This document shows, piece by piece, positions 52,769-64,000 of a stretch of 64,000 bases of DNA (positions are counted from its first letter, which is position 1; each line of letters begins with the position of its first letter). The stretch spans positions 6,148,139 to 6,212,138 of the forward strand of contig OY482855.1 of NCBI GenBank assembly GCA_960531495.1. The letters run 5' to 3'. The notes beneath the pieces were generated by a model. That model was given only the letters and a program-made list of their open reading frames with translations, did no database searches and was not told the DNA's origin. A program made the position numbers and the translations under genes. This stretch comes from Zeus faber (lineage: Eukaryota; Chordata; Actinopteri; Zeiformes; Zeidae).

Positions 52769-53050
52769 TCAGCTGTGGCAGTGTAAAGCCCCTTTCCCAC
52801 ATGTAATCCATAACATTGCTGGATAAAAAAATAACCGGCGAAGGCAGTAGGTATCAGTGTGATCATTTTCAACCTGTCCTCCCCTCTTGGCCCCCGGAGA
52901 AGGAACATTTTCTACCCGTTCTACCTCTCCCTGTCCACTCGCTCCCTCTCCAGCTCTGCGCTCTGGTGCAGCCGGTGGGTAAGTGAAGCGTGTGTGCCCG
53001 ATGTCACCGTACTTAAAGCACTTCATACTTTCCGAACTGACATACACCAT
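52769..53050 (-). pseudogene. Retroelement Gag/ORF1 fragment with mutated zinc knuckle
   Basis: The minus strand reads MKCFKYGDIGHTRFTYPPAA, matching the CCHC zinc knuckle C-F-x-C-G-D-x-G-H-x-x-x-x-C of fish LINE ORF1 or Gag proteins, but with both the second and the fourth zinc ligand changed Cys to Tyr. An acidic/Gly-Glu tail follows. Such knuckles bind nucleic acid; this one could not hold zinc. Parent element not determined. Confidence 0.55.
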
Positions 53051-56000
53051 GTAGCGCCCCTCTCAATCCCTAACTCTAAAAGACACGTCTAGGTTCTGAG
53101 TGGCATTTTTAAGAAATAAACCTGTCTCTGTAGAGGCTGTACGTGTTTCAGTTTCTCGTCTTTGCAGCCGAGCGCCACTGTACAAGTCAAACTCGCCATT
53201 TTTCCGAATTTTTCTTCTCTTCCCGAAAACAAATAATTGTTGAAATATTTGTACGAAATAAATATTCGTAAATATCCACTTTTTGGGCTTTGACAGCATT
53301 CGGATTTGGCTCCACCCTTACTTTACGTGCTTGTCTCAGCAATGTTATTCCTTTAGTGTCAGGCCTTTTTTTTTCATCCCCAGGCATGGAGTTATAGAAT
53401 AGAATGAAACTCCGGGGCCTAATTTTTATTTTTACTGCCTGCAGTTCCAACTTCTGCCAAAGGGTGGCAGAACAATTCTGGTAGAGCCACTACAGCCATG
53501 TGTATCCTTTGGCATGTGATTAATACTGGTGACCCCAGATTAAAAAAATAAATCATTAAATCTAATTAACGTTTAGCACTGCAGTCTGCCCGCTCCCATA
53601 TAATTCCACTCATTCAAACTATTCAGACCCTATAAGAGGCTTCCAAGGTAATTTTCACGTGCTGAGCTCATCTTTGGGGCCCAAAGATGAGCTCATAATG
53701 CACTGGCCAAGGTTATTACTTGTCACACAACACAGTTGATGGCGCAGTTTAACCACAGAGCAGCAAATTGTGTAACCTGATGATTCAATGTGCTTTTGTC
53801 CGTTCCAGACGGCCGACGAACTTTACACATTACACGTTACAATCATCAATCGAAAAGTGTCAAATGAAAGGCCATGTTCAATTTAAGTGATACACATGCG
53901 ATGGCTTTTTTGTGTTAAAATGTCACCTCTTAATCGCTATTGGTTACTGGAACTGGCCTTATCAAGCATTAACATAACATCACATAAGAAGCCACCTGGG
54001 ACTTTTATTTTTCCTATCTATTCCATTTTTAGCCATTATTACAATTATTACAATATGACAAAAATTCCATGTCCAATCCCCAATTGCAATTCATAACAAT
54101 GCAAAAGCCAAATTAAGGTCAACAAATAAAGGCTTATAAACATGAATACATAAATTACATACTATATTAATTGACCCTCTTAATTAATCAGGAATTACCT
54201 TATTCAACACACACCCACATTTGTTGACAACGTTTTTTTTTCATTTGTGCAGAATTTCACACTTGTATTAATTATTGAATGTATTTCACAAATAAGTTAT
54301 TTATTCGGGTATTTACTGCACCATGTCTTAATATTCTGCCCCACACTCAAATACAGAGACCTGTAGAGCAAAAACCCAACCGTTTTACACAGTCAACAAA
54401 AAAAAAAAAATGTATTGAAAATAACTACAGTAAAATCAATAAATCAGTCAAATGAATTAATCCCACACCATCCCACAACAAACTTACTTTCGGCAACCTG
54501 CAGTTGGCTACCGATATCGTTATGTTAAATACAGTATATACCTAGTCAGTTACCATTTACATTGTAACTGTCCATTAATACTCTCTTTTTAAATTTTTTT
54601 ATTTCATCATTGCTATATACTCTCAATTGACTCAACTGTATTTCTAAGAAACAAAACCAGTCATTGACCTGTGATCAAATATACTTCATATTACCATTGC
54701 TGTCCTTTTTTCCAAGTAGAGTTCTGTTGCATACAATCATATATTTTTCCGTATTTCTACTTTTAAGGCGATGTCACCCTGAGTCCTGAAGAAAAAAGTG
54801 TCATTCACACTGACACTGAACAACATGGATCACTGTACAATCAGGTGCCATATTGCTCAAATTGCACACTGTGTTTGTGTGTATGGTTATTGGTGTGTTT
54901 GTTTGCATATTCGCCATGGGCCTTCCTCCCCTCGTGTCATATCAGTTGTTTGGCGCGCATGTATTCCCACGCATGTCTTCATGCGTTGGCTGAATCCATA
55001 TATGTTTTTGAGTAGCTGGACCTAAATACAGCAGCAAAAGAAGTCCCATACACAAAACAGTACTTAAAGGGCACCTTGCAGGTTAGTATACCCAGCAAAT
55101 TAACGTGCAGGGAAATCATGCATTATGCATTAGCAATTAAATTTCAGAATTGTTATTTTTTTTACAGAGTTAAGACTAATTTTTGTGATGCAATTAGCCA
55201 CGGCCACCTAAAAATGGGACATTTCCGGCAAACTTGAGTGTGAAGTAACAGGTGTGAGAGGGGACAGAGCCAGTGTTAGTGTTAATGGCAACTTGGTGAG
55301 TAGAAGAGATGTGGATAGACACTCAGAGTGTTCTTATTTTCAATTTTGATTTATTTAAGAGTTGCATACAAAAACTTAAACATCCGCTCTGTAAAAATCT
55401 GCTTCATATTTTGAGGATAGGTTGGTTATTTTTCAACCGAGGTCTTATTAAAATGTTGGTTCCCTTCATTTCTAACTGTTCATGGCATGACCTTGCTGAA
55501 ATCTGTGCTATTGAGAAGCTTCAATGCAGTGCAACAGTGCCTTAAAAAAACGTTTAAGCTGCAAAAAATATTTGAAATCTCCGTAAACAGGAAGCTACTT
55601 GTGATGTGTTGCAATCAAAAGACATAAAGAGAAAATGTTCTTTTCCTTTTTCTTTCCTTTTTCTACATAATAACTACATAAGTACTGCAGCATTGGTAGT
55701 AGTTTATAGTTAATGCAGCTCTAAAAAATAAAATAAAAATATACTATTACTGATGCAAAGGAGCTGTGAGATATTCTTGCGGCAATAACTGTCATAGGCA
55801 TCTGGCTCAAGATTTTGGGCCTCTATCTAATGATTTCTTCAAATTGTTTTCTAATCTTAGCCACTGTACAGGAACTCTTAGTATTGAGGGGCAAGAGATG
55901 CAAACAGTGACGTGTGTCTCAGTTCCAACTTTTCGAAATGAGTTTCACTTTCTGTACTATTTCAAGATGTCATTTAATTTTCACTTCTGTTCCAGTTTAG

Positions 56001-56582
56001 CTTCACGACCTCTTGGATATATCGTCAGTGTTCTGTCTTTTTTTTCCAAACTTATTTCCACGAGCTGTTATTCTAGAAAATCACCAGATTACATTTAGTT
56101 TCGGATCAGTTTAGAAAATGAAATTAAATATTCTGATATTCTTAATTCATATATGAAATCAACAACCAGTGGACTCAATACTCTCAAGACTCAAGAGGTT
56201 GGACTAGCAGGCTATGGCGCCATCTAGTGGATTCCAGTTCTGTGCTTTTGGATGTTCACATTTTTCCCCTAAACCAAGAAGAAACATTTACAAAGACTAA
56301 CAAAGACTTGAAAAATACCTGACATATTAATTTCATTTCAGTCCATGTAATTTAATATCGATCGTATTTCAATTATATCTGGATGTCTTGATGTTCATCA
56401 TCTTACATTACTTTAAATGAGGGGCTCGTGGCCTTTTGTCCTCAGAGACTCCCTAAATCAAGCCAGATTCAACCTGAGACGTGATACTTGTTTTAGGGGA
56501 TATGATTTTCAGGGCTATCGGTAGTGTTAAACAATCCTTTACATTACGGGGATTCTTCTGATTTATTTCATTAGCAGAAATA
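53051..56582. other. Non-coding, nothing recognised
   Basis: Over 3.5 kb of AT-rich sequence with short frames. No splice-bounded exon or named repeat found apart from the palindrome at 53663. Confidence 0.4.
53663..53695. repeat. Perfect 33-bp palindrome
   Basis: Arms of 16 bases (tgagctcatctttggg and its exact reverse complement) separated by a single g. Confidence 0.95.
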
Positions 56583-56612
56583 CAGTGGTACCTCGACTTA
56601 CGACAGCATCTA

Positions 56613-56637
56613 CTTACGACTAATGATTAGTCGTAAG
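56613..56637. repeat. Palindrome at the left hAT 3 junction
   Basis: cttacgactaat (56613-56624), one g, then attagtcgtaag (56626-56637), exact 12-bp inverted arms. The first arm is MITE sequence; the second is extra DNA not expected in either element. Confidence 0.9.
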
Positions 56638-56869
56638 GGGGTGGGGTGGGCAAACTACGGCCGGCGGGCCACATCCGGCCCGTTGGTCTTTTTAATCCGG
56701 CCCGCTGAAGGTTGGTACGAAATTCATAATTATGACTCCATTCATTTGACCTTGACCTGTAATGCCTGGCATTTCACCAGGTGGCGCATTAGGCGCAGTG
56801 ACTTGATTTTGCGGGGCCCGAGCTACTCTCTGTTATTACTCTGCTACTACTCTGAACCCATCTGCAACA

Positions 56870-58424
56870 ATGAGTGGGCCAAAGAAAAGAAAAGTCAACG
56901 GTGAGTGCCGAGTTTTTAATAAGGAATGGACAACTAAATACTTTTTTACCTAATTCTGGTCAAAGGCTGTATGTCTTATTTGCCACGAAACGATTGCGGT
57001 TTTCAAGGAATACATCAGCCCTCACTTTTCTACGAAGCATGCTAATTATGCTAACAACCAATCAACGCATAACGGACGGCTAACGCTCAGAGGTTGGCAT
57101 CTGGCTTGCAGGCTCAGCAAAACACCTTTATCCGACAAACTGCCATCCAAGAATCAAGCACAAAGGCAAGTTATTTGCTGACATTCAAATTAGCAAAAGC
57201 TAATGAGAAAATGATGACAATTTTGAGAAAACGGAGGAGTTTTTGGCCATGGAATCCCTAAAAGGAAAAACACGGGGAGAGGACTTGTATGACAGTGTGT
57301 CGGCGGTCATCAAGAGGCACAAGCTACCTTTGAGTACGCTCGCCAATGTTACCACGGATGGAACGCCAAATCTGACGGGAAAAAACGTCTGACTGCTCAA
57401 AAGAATCCAGGAGAGGGTGAAAGAGGACAACCCTGAGCAGGAGGTAATTTTCCTACACTGCATAATTCACCAGGAAGCACTGTGTAAATCCGTATTGCAG
57501 CTTGACCACGTGGTGAAGCCGGTTGTAAAACTTGTTAACTTTATTCGAGCGAGGGGACTTCCCCATCGTCAGTTTATTAAGTTTCTTGAAGAAACTGACG
57601 CTGATCACAGGGACTTGCTTTACCATTCTAATGTCAGCTGGTTAAGTTTGGGGAAAGTATGTCAACGAGTGTGGGAGCTCAAACAGGACATTATCTCATC
57701 TTTGGAGCTACTTGAGAACGCTGACATGTTTCCTGAGCTGAGTGACACAGATTGGATTTGTGATTTAGCTTTTGCTGTGGACATACTGACACACATGAAT
57801 GAGCTGAACGTGAAGCTACAAGGGAAAGACCAGTTTGTGCATGAAATGCATACAAACGTCAGAGCCTTCAAAACCAAGCTAGCTTTATTCTCAAAGCAAA
57901 TGCCAAACAAGTCATCCGTTCATTTCCCCACACTGGCTACGTTGAAAGAGGCCCCGCAACGTGTGAAAAAATACAGGAAATCACTAGATGACCTGCACGA
58001 AGAATTCTGCCGTCGGTTCTCTGATTTTGGAAGAATTGACAAGTCACTTCAGCTGGTGTCATGTCCCTTCTCACAAGACCCTGAAACGGCGCCACAGGAG
58101 TTGCATTTGGAACTGATTGATCTCCAATGTGACACCGTCTTAAAGGAGAAGTTCAACCCTCTTTAACTGGATGAGTTTTATGCTTCATTAAGCGCAGCCA
58201 AATTTCCAAACATCCAGAAGATGGCACAGAGGATGCTGGTGTTGTTTGGCTCTACGTATATGTGTGAACAGACTTTTAGTGTGATGAACACCAACAAAGC
58301 ACCCCCCCGATCCCAGTTGAGTGATGAACACCTCAGATCTGTTCTGAGAATTTCCACAGCAAAACTAACACCAGACTTGGATGCACTGGCAAAAATGGGT
58401 GATCAACAACACTGTTCCCACTAA
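56870..58424 (+). pseudogene. hAT transposase pseudogene (hAT 3)
   Basis: Start MSGPKKRKVNGECRVFNKEW at 56870. The finger text AVCLICHETIAVFKEY...STKHANY survives. The next about 300 bases are broken by stops and shifts. A long clean part (57417-58166) has HCIIHQEALCKSVLQLDHVV, SNVSWLSLGKV, TDWICDLAFAVDILTHMNEL and a TAA after KEKFNPL. The hATC region (58221-58424) reads MLVLFGSTYMCEQTFSVMNT and LSDEHLRSVLRIS. Same class as hAT 2 but a different family member, as the proteins differ at many sites. Confidence 0.88.
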
Positions 58425-58435
58425 AAGGTAAGTGT

Positions 58436-58640
58436 ATTAACACTGAAAAGAAGAAACAGTCTTTATTCGTCACGCAACACACCACACTACAACACATGCT
58501 TGCACACACACACACATGCACATGCTTTGATGGTGGCCGGTGAAATGGTTCCTCTGCATTTGACCCATCCTGGCTTGTCCTTCCTCTGGGGGCACAGCCA
58601 GGAGCAGTGGGCAGCATACGTAGACGCGCCCGGGGTAATG
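58436..58640. repeat. Unclassified repeat inside hAT 3
   Basis: Text from agtctttattcgtcacgc to gcagtgggcagc and gcgcccgggg resembles the inverted 3' end of a dispersed fish retroposon. It sits between the transposase stop and the right hAT end. Confidence 0.4.
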
Positions 58641-58871
58641 CTGGTAATGCTGTAATGCTTTTTTTCTGTTTATGTTTGATATGTATGCATCTTGTGCTGA
58701 CCCGGCCCGTCTGTCAAATTTTAAAAGTCAATGTGGCCCCTGAGCCAAAAAGTTTGCCCACCCCTGGACTAATCCAAGCTACGAGTAGCGATAGTCGCGA
58801 AAATTAGTATCGACTTGCGACCGACTGCTCCAAGGTACGACCGCGGAAATTTGCAGTTGGTGCGTCGGCGG

Positions 58872-58946
58872 CCAGTCAGCAGTCAGTCAGCAGTCAGTCA
58901 GCAGTCAGTCAGCAGTCAGTCAGCAGTCAGTCAGCAGTCAGTCAGC
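58872..58946. repeat. 11-bp minisatellite
   Basis: About 6.8 near-identical copies of cagtcagtcag. The equivalent place in MITE B copy 1 (17879-17908) has only about two to three units. Confidence 0.92.
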
Positions 58947-59150
58947 GGGTGACCTACATCGTGTGTGCACCTAGTTCGTGGCTTATCGATTTTTTTTTTA
59001 CATTTTCTATGTTCATGCTGTGTATTTTGTTTATTTTCACCCTTCATGATTTCATAATTTATATGGGAAGGGATTGGTTCGACATACGACTGTTTTAACA
59101 TACGACTGTTCTTATAGAATGAATTACAGTCGCAAGTGGAGGCACCACTG

Positions 59151-59726
<576 letters not shown>

Positions 59727-59836
59727 AAGGGAGAATATTGCACAATCGCTGTTTTTCTGCCTTGTTTTATACTTGGCGTTTCCCTGTGACTTGTATCACA
59801 GGGAAAGTTGTTTACAAAAAAGCCGGGAAGGATACT

Positions 59837-60150
59837 TGTGGGGGTCTCTGCCCACAGGTAAGGGTTTAGGGAGGGAGACAGAGTTTTTGCCGTGGTGCGC
59901 CAACATGGACAGAGTTTTTATTACAGCGTTCAACAGAACGGCTCACTGGCAACAAGTATAAATAATAATTAATAATGATAATGATGATGATGATGATTTC
60001 GGGCGCAGGAGGAATGGCGTTCCAAGCTTGCTCGTGGTCGGCTGACAAGCCTGTGCGCTGATCCCCTCTGCAAGACAGACAAACATTAAGAAAACTCAGA
60101 TTCGAGGCAGCTTGGCGGCCGCGGGAAAGAGAACCATGCCGGTAATTTGT
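59837..60150 (-). mobile_element. LTR fragment / probable solo LTR, minus
   Basis: On the minus strand it follows 34262-34627 block by block (gccgccaagctgcctcgaat, ttttcttaatgtttgtctg, then gttggcgcaccac, ctgtctccctccct). The minus-strand end is ...gacccccaca, a plausible LTR terminus (CA). The start was not located. No internal coding region is attached, so a solo LTR is likely. A small ATC/ATT microsatellite sits at about 59962-59998. Confidence 0.6.
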
Positions 60151-61009
60151 CCCGTTTTGTAATTAAGTTGTGTTATGAATTTATTATCAGTCGTGACTTC
60201 AACCATTTGTCTTTTCATTACTTTTGTTCAATATTAAGCTTGTTAATGTTAAGATATGATATACAATTATAAAGTAAGTATGTATTAATTTCAATATTCT
60301 ATACAGTACTTTATCTGATGTGAGTGATGGTATAGTCCGCGCAAATTGACTGCCTGGGGGAGTGCGCTATATAATTAATAGCTTTTGGGCTGGAAAGAGG
60401 GATGAAGCCTATGTTGAAGGAGCGTGCTTCAGTTGCTTTGAGAGTTTGCAGTTGTTCTGAGTGGCTCCTCATCAGTTTTGTGAATTAAATGATTTAATGG
60501 AGGTCGAGTCCAGGTTTCTTCGGTCAATAATTTAGTCGTGTTTATGTGGACTGCCTGTCGTGCAGGGGTATGACATGCGTGACGTTGAAGGTCACACGCC
60601 AAGCGCTTAGCTCGCATCTCCAGTGATTCCTCTGCCCTCATGTTAGCAATGCGTCAGCGTTGCTTGCCATGCATGCATCTCATGCTTCACATATGGGATG
60701 ATGATGTCACAAATCGCCACAGCTACACAGAGTGGATTGCTGTTTGTTTGTTGATTCAAAGTTTATAAATACAACACCTGTTGTGTGTAAAAATTGCACC
60801 AAATTTGACACTGCACGTCCTTGGGTACCCAGCAACACCCAGCAACACAGCTACACCCGCCAAGTGTGAAGTCGATTGGATGAAGGGTTGTAGAGATAAT
60901 CTAAGGACATATATACAACATACATACAGACATACAGACGGACTGACAGACAGAGATTCCTAGAATTATATCTAGATTATTATAGATAGATAGATGATCA
61001 AGGATATTT
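60151..61009. other. Non-coding with short tandem acatacag text
   Basis: 60900-60990 has acatacagacatacag and tagatagatag repeats. Otherwise nothing recognised. Confidence 0.4.
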
Positions 61010-62640
61010 TCAGTTAGGCGGGAGAAGGAATAGGCAAGTCTTTATTTGCAGGCGATGGCGCAATATGGAAGAGAGGCCAAAATGTGAAATTTCTATTTAA
61101 GCAAATTCAGGTTGCCCTTGGTAAAGTTACAGGCTGGGCCGAAAAATGGGTTTTTAAAATTTCTGTTGCAAAATCAAAATATATGATTTTTTGGTTGGAA
61201 AAGGAAATTACTAGTCAATTAGTCAAAGCCTGGTATTGTATGGTACCAGGCTTTGACTAAGCCTGCCTTGAAAGGGTAAGGGAGTTAAATTTCTAGGAAT
61301 ATGGTTTGATGAAAGGTTGAAATGGAAAGTACAGATAGAGAAGACTGTGTCGAAATGTAAGAAGGTAATCAACATTATGAGGTGTTTGACAGGGTTTTTG
61401 GTGGACAGATAGATACATAATGGTGGTGTTATATCAGGCTATGATAAGGTCAGTTTTGGATTAGGGTTGTTTGTTTTCTGGGTCTGCAGCTGCAACAATG
61501 TTGAGTAAACTGGATGTAATTCAGGAAAAAGTTTTGAGGTTGTGTTCCGGGGCATTTCGTATGTCTCCAATTCTAGTGCTGCTGGTAGAAATGGGTGAGG
61601 CTCCTTTGAGACTGCGACAAATTAAATTAGCATTAAATTACTGGATTCAATTGAGAGGATTTGGAACATCTCTTCCTACAAACTTCTTGTTGGCTGAATG
61701 TTGGGAGTTTTCAGGTAATGATGGTAGGGTAAAGAGGGGCAGTTTTGTAAATACAGTAAGGGGGTGGGCAGAGAACTTAAGAGTTGAAAGAGTAGAAGTT
61801 GAGGCCCGTATTTGCTGGCCAGCAGTGACCCAGTGGTTATGGCCTGAGCCCAATATAGATCTAAGTCTCCTGGAAAGATTGAAGAAGGAAGATGCTGGTG
61901 ATCCAGTATCAGTAGTAGGAAAACATTTGAAGGAGAAGTCGGCCTCTCATATTCAGTTGTATACTGACGGAACTGGAGACCCTGTTAGTAGAAGAGTAGG
62001 TTTTGATATGTGTTTTTTCCTTAAATCCAGATCTACCAGGGAAGAAGATTCCCAGATGGAATATCAATATATTCAGCCAAACTAATTGCTCTATTGTGGA
62101 GATTGTAGAGGAAGTGGGTCCCAGAGAAGCAGCTTTGTGCTCTGATTTAGCAGCAGCCCTGGTGGCTCTGGAGGGAGGTGGTACTAATGCTAGACCAAAC
62201 ATTATTCAGGAAATATTGATTGGAGTCCATAGGTTAGAGAGAAGCGGGTATAGGGTAGGGTTGTTATGGCTTCCATCTCATGTAGGAGTTGAGGAGAATG
62301 AGGGAGTAGATAGGGTGGCTAAAGATAGTCTGACAAGGGCCAGTGGCAGAGGGAATGGGAGGAAGACAGAAGATTGAGACAACTGTATAATTATACAGTC
62401 ATCAGTCAGAGTGAGGAGTAGAGGATGGATGAGTTGGGCAGATGATATAAAGTTGACAAAATTAAGGCTGGTGCATTGTGGGCGAGGGAGTGGATTGGTA
62501 TTAGTTGGAAAGCATAGGAATGGTAATTATCAAGAGTGTGGGGTATTGGAAAGTTCTCACTGTCATGTTGCAATGTCCACTTTATGCTTGGGACAGGAGA
62601 TAACTTTTTGTGGAGTCAGCAAAATTGGGAGTTGAGACTT
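61010..62640 (+). pseudogene. LINE ORF2: RT end, RNase H, Cys-rich tail
   Basis: In order: SLFAGDGAIWKRGQNVKF, where the catalytic F-A-D-D box has become FAGD; GWAEKWVFKISVAKSKYMIF; LGIWFDERLKWKVQIEK; EKVLRLCSGAFRMSP (61471 onwards); HIQLYTDGTGDPVSRRVGFD, the first RNase H Asp; SDLAAALVALEGG; and LLWLPSHVGVEENEGVDRVA with the closing Asp of RNase H. The end, LRLVHCGRGSGLVLVGKHRN plus a Cys, is the family's Cys-rich tail. Frame shifts occur near 62035 and 62378. Confidence 0.85.
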
Positions 62641-62800
62641 TCTCCTTCAAAAAATTATTAGGAGAATCAAAACTTCAGAGTCAGATTGCAAGTGACGTTA
62701 TAGACTTTCTTAACGCTACAGGCCTGAATGCAATGCACTGACTGTGCCTAGTCTGCCATTCGAACAAGAAGAAGAAGAAGAAGAAGAAGAAGAAGAAGAA
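61010..62800 (+). mobile_element. Non-LTR retrotransposon with RNase H, 3' part
   Basis: C-terminal part of an ORF2 with reverse transcriptase followed by RNase H and a Cys-rich tail, then a 3' UTR ending in (GAA)n. RNase H downstream of RT is typical of I-group LINEs (I, Nimb and relatives), which occur in fish. Frames are broken in several places. The 5' part is missing, as is usual for incomplete reverse transcription. Confidence 0.82.
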
Positions 62801-62803
62801 GAA
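62766..62803. repeat. (GAA)n at LINE 3' end
   Basis: About 12 GAA units directly after the 3' UTR, probably generated with the insertion. Confidence 0.9.
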
Positions 62804-63490
62804 CAAGTCTCACGCTCATGGCAGTAACGCAACATCATGTATGAAAACTGCCAGTAAATAACAGAAGAAGAAGTCTCTTGCTCGAGTTTCACTTTAGCAG
62901 TGCCATGACTAGCTGACCGAGGAGTGTAGAACTCAATGGACTGCTGAGAGGGGCAGCCAACCAACGGAAAGGAAGCAGACGCTGGGCTCGGAGAAGGTTC
63001 GGCAGAGAAAGAAGCATGAAAACGCAGCGGCAGGGTGACCGCCAGTGAGCCAGTGAGCGACTAGGTGGAAGTTTTTGGCAGCAACAACAACAGAAGCACC
63101 CGCCGTCTCTAAACAGCTTGCTCATACCAGAAGCCAGTCCATGCCAGGCGAGAGTGGAGGGGCAGGGAAGGGTGGAGGAAATTGGGAACAGGTGAAAAGA
63201 AAAAGCGATAAAAGAGATCCTAAATTATCTCAAGATATTTCACAAATAGTGACATGGACAGGCAGGTTAAGAATAGGAAATGAGTCGGATGGAAGAAGAG
63301 TTTAAGGTGCTGTTTAAAGTAAAGGATGTGCAGGTTTTGGATCACTAAGTCCACTCAAGCTATCAAATACCATAAAACGACCATCTTGGGATAAAAGATT
63401 TTCTACCTGAAGCACCGTATAAGTACCCAGGAATAGCTGGAAGTCAAGAGGTAGCCAGCAGCCAGAGCAAGAACAAGTCATATACAGGTG
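62804..63490 (+). pseudogene. LINE ORF1-like head of a second copy
   Basis: After a spacer, the frame MAATTTEAPAVSKQLAHTRS-like text is followed by WEQVKRKSDKRDPKLSQDIS and, after a stop at 63301 and a frame change, LSPLKLSNTIK. This resembles ORF1 N-terminal text of the same LINE group. Having an ORF1 start after an ORF2 end suggests two head-to-tail insertions, the second truncated or rearranged on its 3' side. Assignment is tentative. Confidence 0.45.
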
Positions 63491-63539
63491 AGGATGAAAT
63501 GGATTGAAATGGATGAAATTAAGAACTTAGCAACAAAGT

Positions 63540-64000
63540 TCGTAAATAGGAGTCTTGTTATAATAATTATAAATAATAACTTAAATTTGTATAGCTCCTT
63601 TCAAAGAACCCAAGGTCGCTTTACAGGAGAGGGGCAAGGGGAGGGGGCAGATTAAGGGAGAGAGTAAAAAAACAAAAACAAAGGAATAACTAAACTAACT
63701 AACTAATGGGGAAAGGCCATGGTTAAAAGGTGGGTCTTGAGGGTTGTTTTGAAAGTGTCCAGGGTCGGGGTGTTCCACATTACGGGAGGGAGAGAGTTCT
63801 AGAGGGTTCGGGCTGCCACGCTTAAAGCTCTGTCCCCGAAAGTTCGTAATCTGGTACGGGGGATGGACAGCAGACCCATGTTTGAGGACCGCAAGTTCCG
63901 GGATGTAGTGTGCTGGTGGAGGAGGTCGGACAGGTATTGGGGGGTGAGTACGTGAAGGGATTTGTATGTGAGGAGGAGGAGTTCGTAAGAGATGCAGAAC
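63540..64000. repeat. Unclassified dispersed repeat at right edge
   Basis: Text such as ttgtatagctcctttcaaag, cccaaggtcgctttacag, aaagctctgtccccgaaag and gggatttgtatgtgaggagg is characteristic of a high-copy teleost repeat that I cannot name. It runs off the window. Confidence 0.55.

Larger units (their letters stand above)
56638..58766 (+). mobile_element. hAT transposon 3, inserted in MITE B
   Basis: The left end text ggtgggcaaactacggccgg and right end agtttgcccacccctg are inverted repeats. The MITE target gactaat is present on both sides (56618-56624 and 58767-58773), consistent with an 8-bp hAT duplication, but the left junction carries an extra inverted 12-mer. Carries a broken GTF2IRD2-class transposase and, near 58436-58640, another small repeat. 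Confidence 0.85.
56583..59150. mobile_element. MITE family B, copy 2, interrupted by hAT 3
   Basis: Starts cagtggtacctcgacttacg after TA (56581-56582... ata) and ends ggaggcaccactg before TA (59151-59152). Inverted relative to copy 1 (17601-18050). Removing the hAT insert leaves about 440 bases, the same size as copy 1. Internal CTGACT-type repeats are expanded (58872-58946). Confidence 0.82.

Noticed and set aside
58872..58946. Regular short repeats resembling a CRISPR array
   Set aside because: An 11-bp head-to-tail minisatellite without spacers in a vertebrate MITE.

Overview
The window is nuclear DNA of a vertebrate, almost certainly a teleost fish. It has widely spaced GT-AG exons of one conserved gene, very long (CA)n microsatellites, and a dense mix of Tc1-like and hAT DNA transposons, an RTE/Rex3-like LINE, an RNase H-bearing LINE, a tRNA-derived SINE and a Ty3/gypsy retrotransposon. 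There is no bacterial or organellar signature.

The one host gene that can be identified firmly is epsin-2 (epn2), on the minus strand. Seven coding exons run from the start codon at 21547 down to 3068: ENTH domain (21117-21547), a linker exon (20307-20461), two ubiquitin-interacting motifs (6509-6615 and 6069-6173), a clathrin-box and alanine/DPW exon (5666-5804), a second DPW exon (3520-3672) and a GSFDLF...DFSEFD exon (3068-3160). All seven join in one frame and give about 394 residues. The NPF-rich C-terminus is not seen and should lie beyond base 1. A CpG-containing block at about 41200-41960 is a candidate upstream promoter/5' exon, but this is inference.

The 13.7-kb intron between 20307 and 6615 is an archaeological stack. 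It holds a Tc1 relic split by a hAT MITE (8342-10115), another MITE (12954-13930), and a hAT element with a perfect 8-bp target duplication (14106-17438) that itself carries two Tc1-type insertions. Next come a TA-flanked MITE (17601-18050) and long microsatellites. Upstream of the start codon lie a second hAT element (23487-26045, perfect 8-bp duplication), a hAT-like repeat (27072-28434), and a broken Ty3/gypsy element (30925-34627). In that element integrase precedes reverse transcriptase, the order known from Gmr1-type elements.

From 35 to 64 kb no complete host gene is recognised. Two short exon-like blocks at 48543-48850 (minus) resemble fish SAMD3-like proteins. Mobile DNA here comprises a SINE (38236-38450), a Rex3-like LINE without its RT domain (43390-45030), a near full-length Tc1 copy (49831-51438), a hAT element inserted in a MITE (56583-59150), a reverse-oriented LTR fragment (59837-60150), the 3' part of an RNase H LINE (61010-62800) followed by an ORF1-like piece, and an unclassified dispersed repeat at the right edge.

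All transposase and polymerase genes seen are broken by stops, frameshifts or deletions. I found no convincing new biological system. The most unusual items are the INT-before-RT retroelement, the multi-level nesting with readable target duplications, long UG repeats close to epn2 splice sites, and several perfect palindromes.
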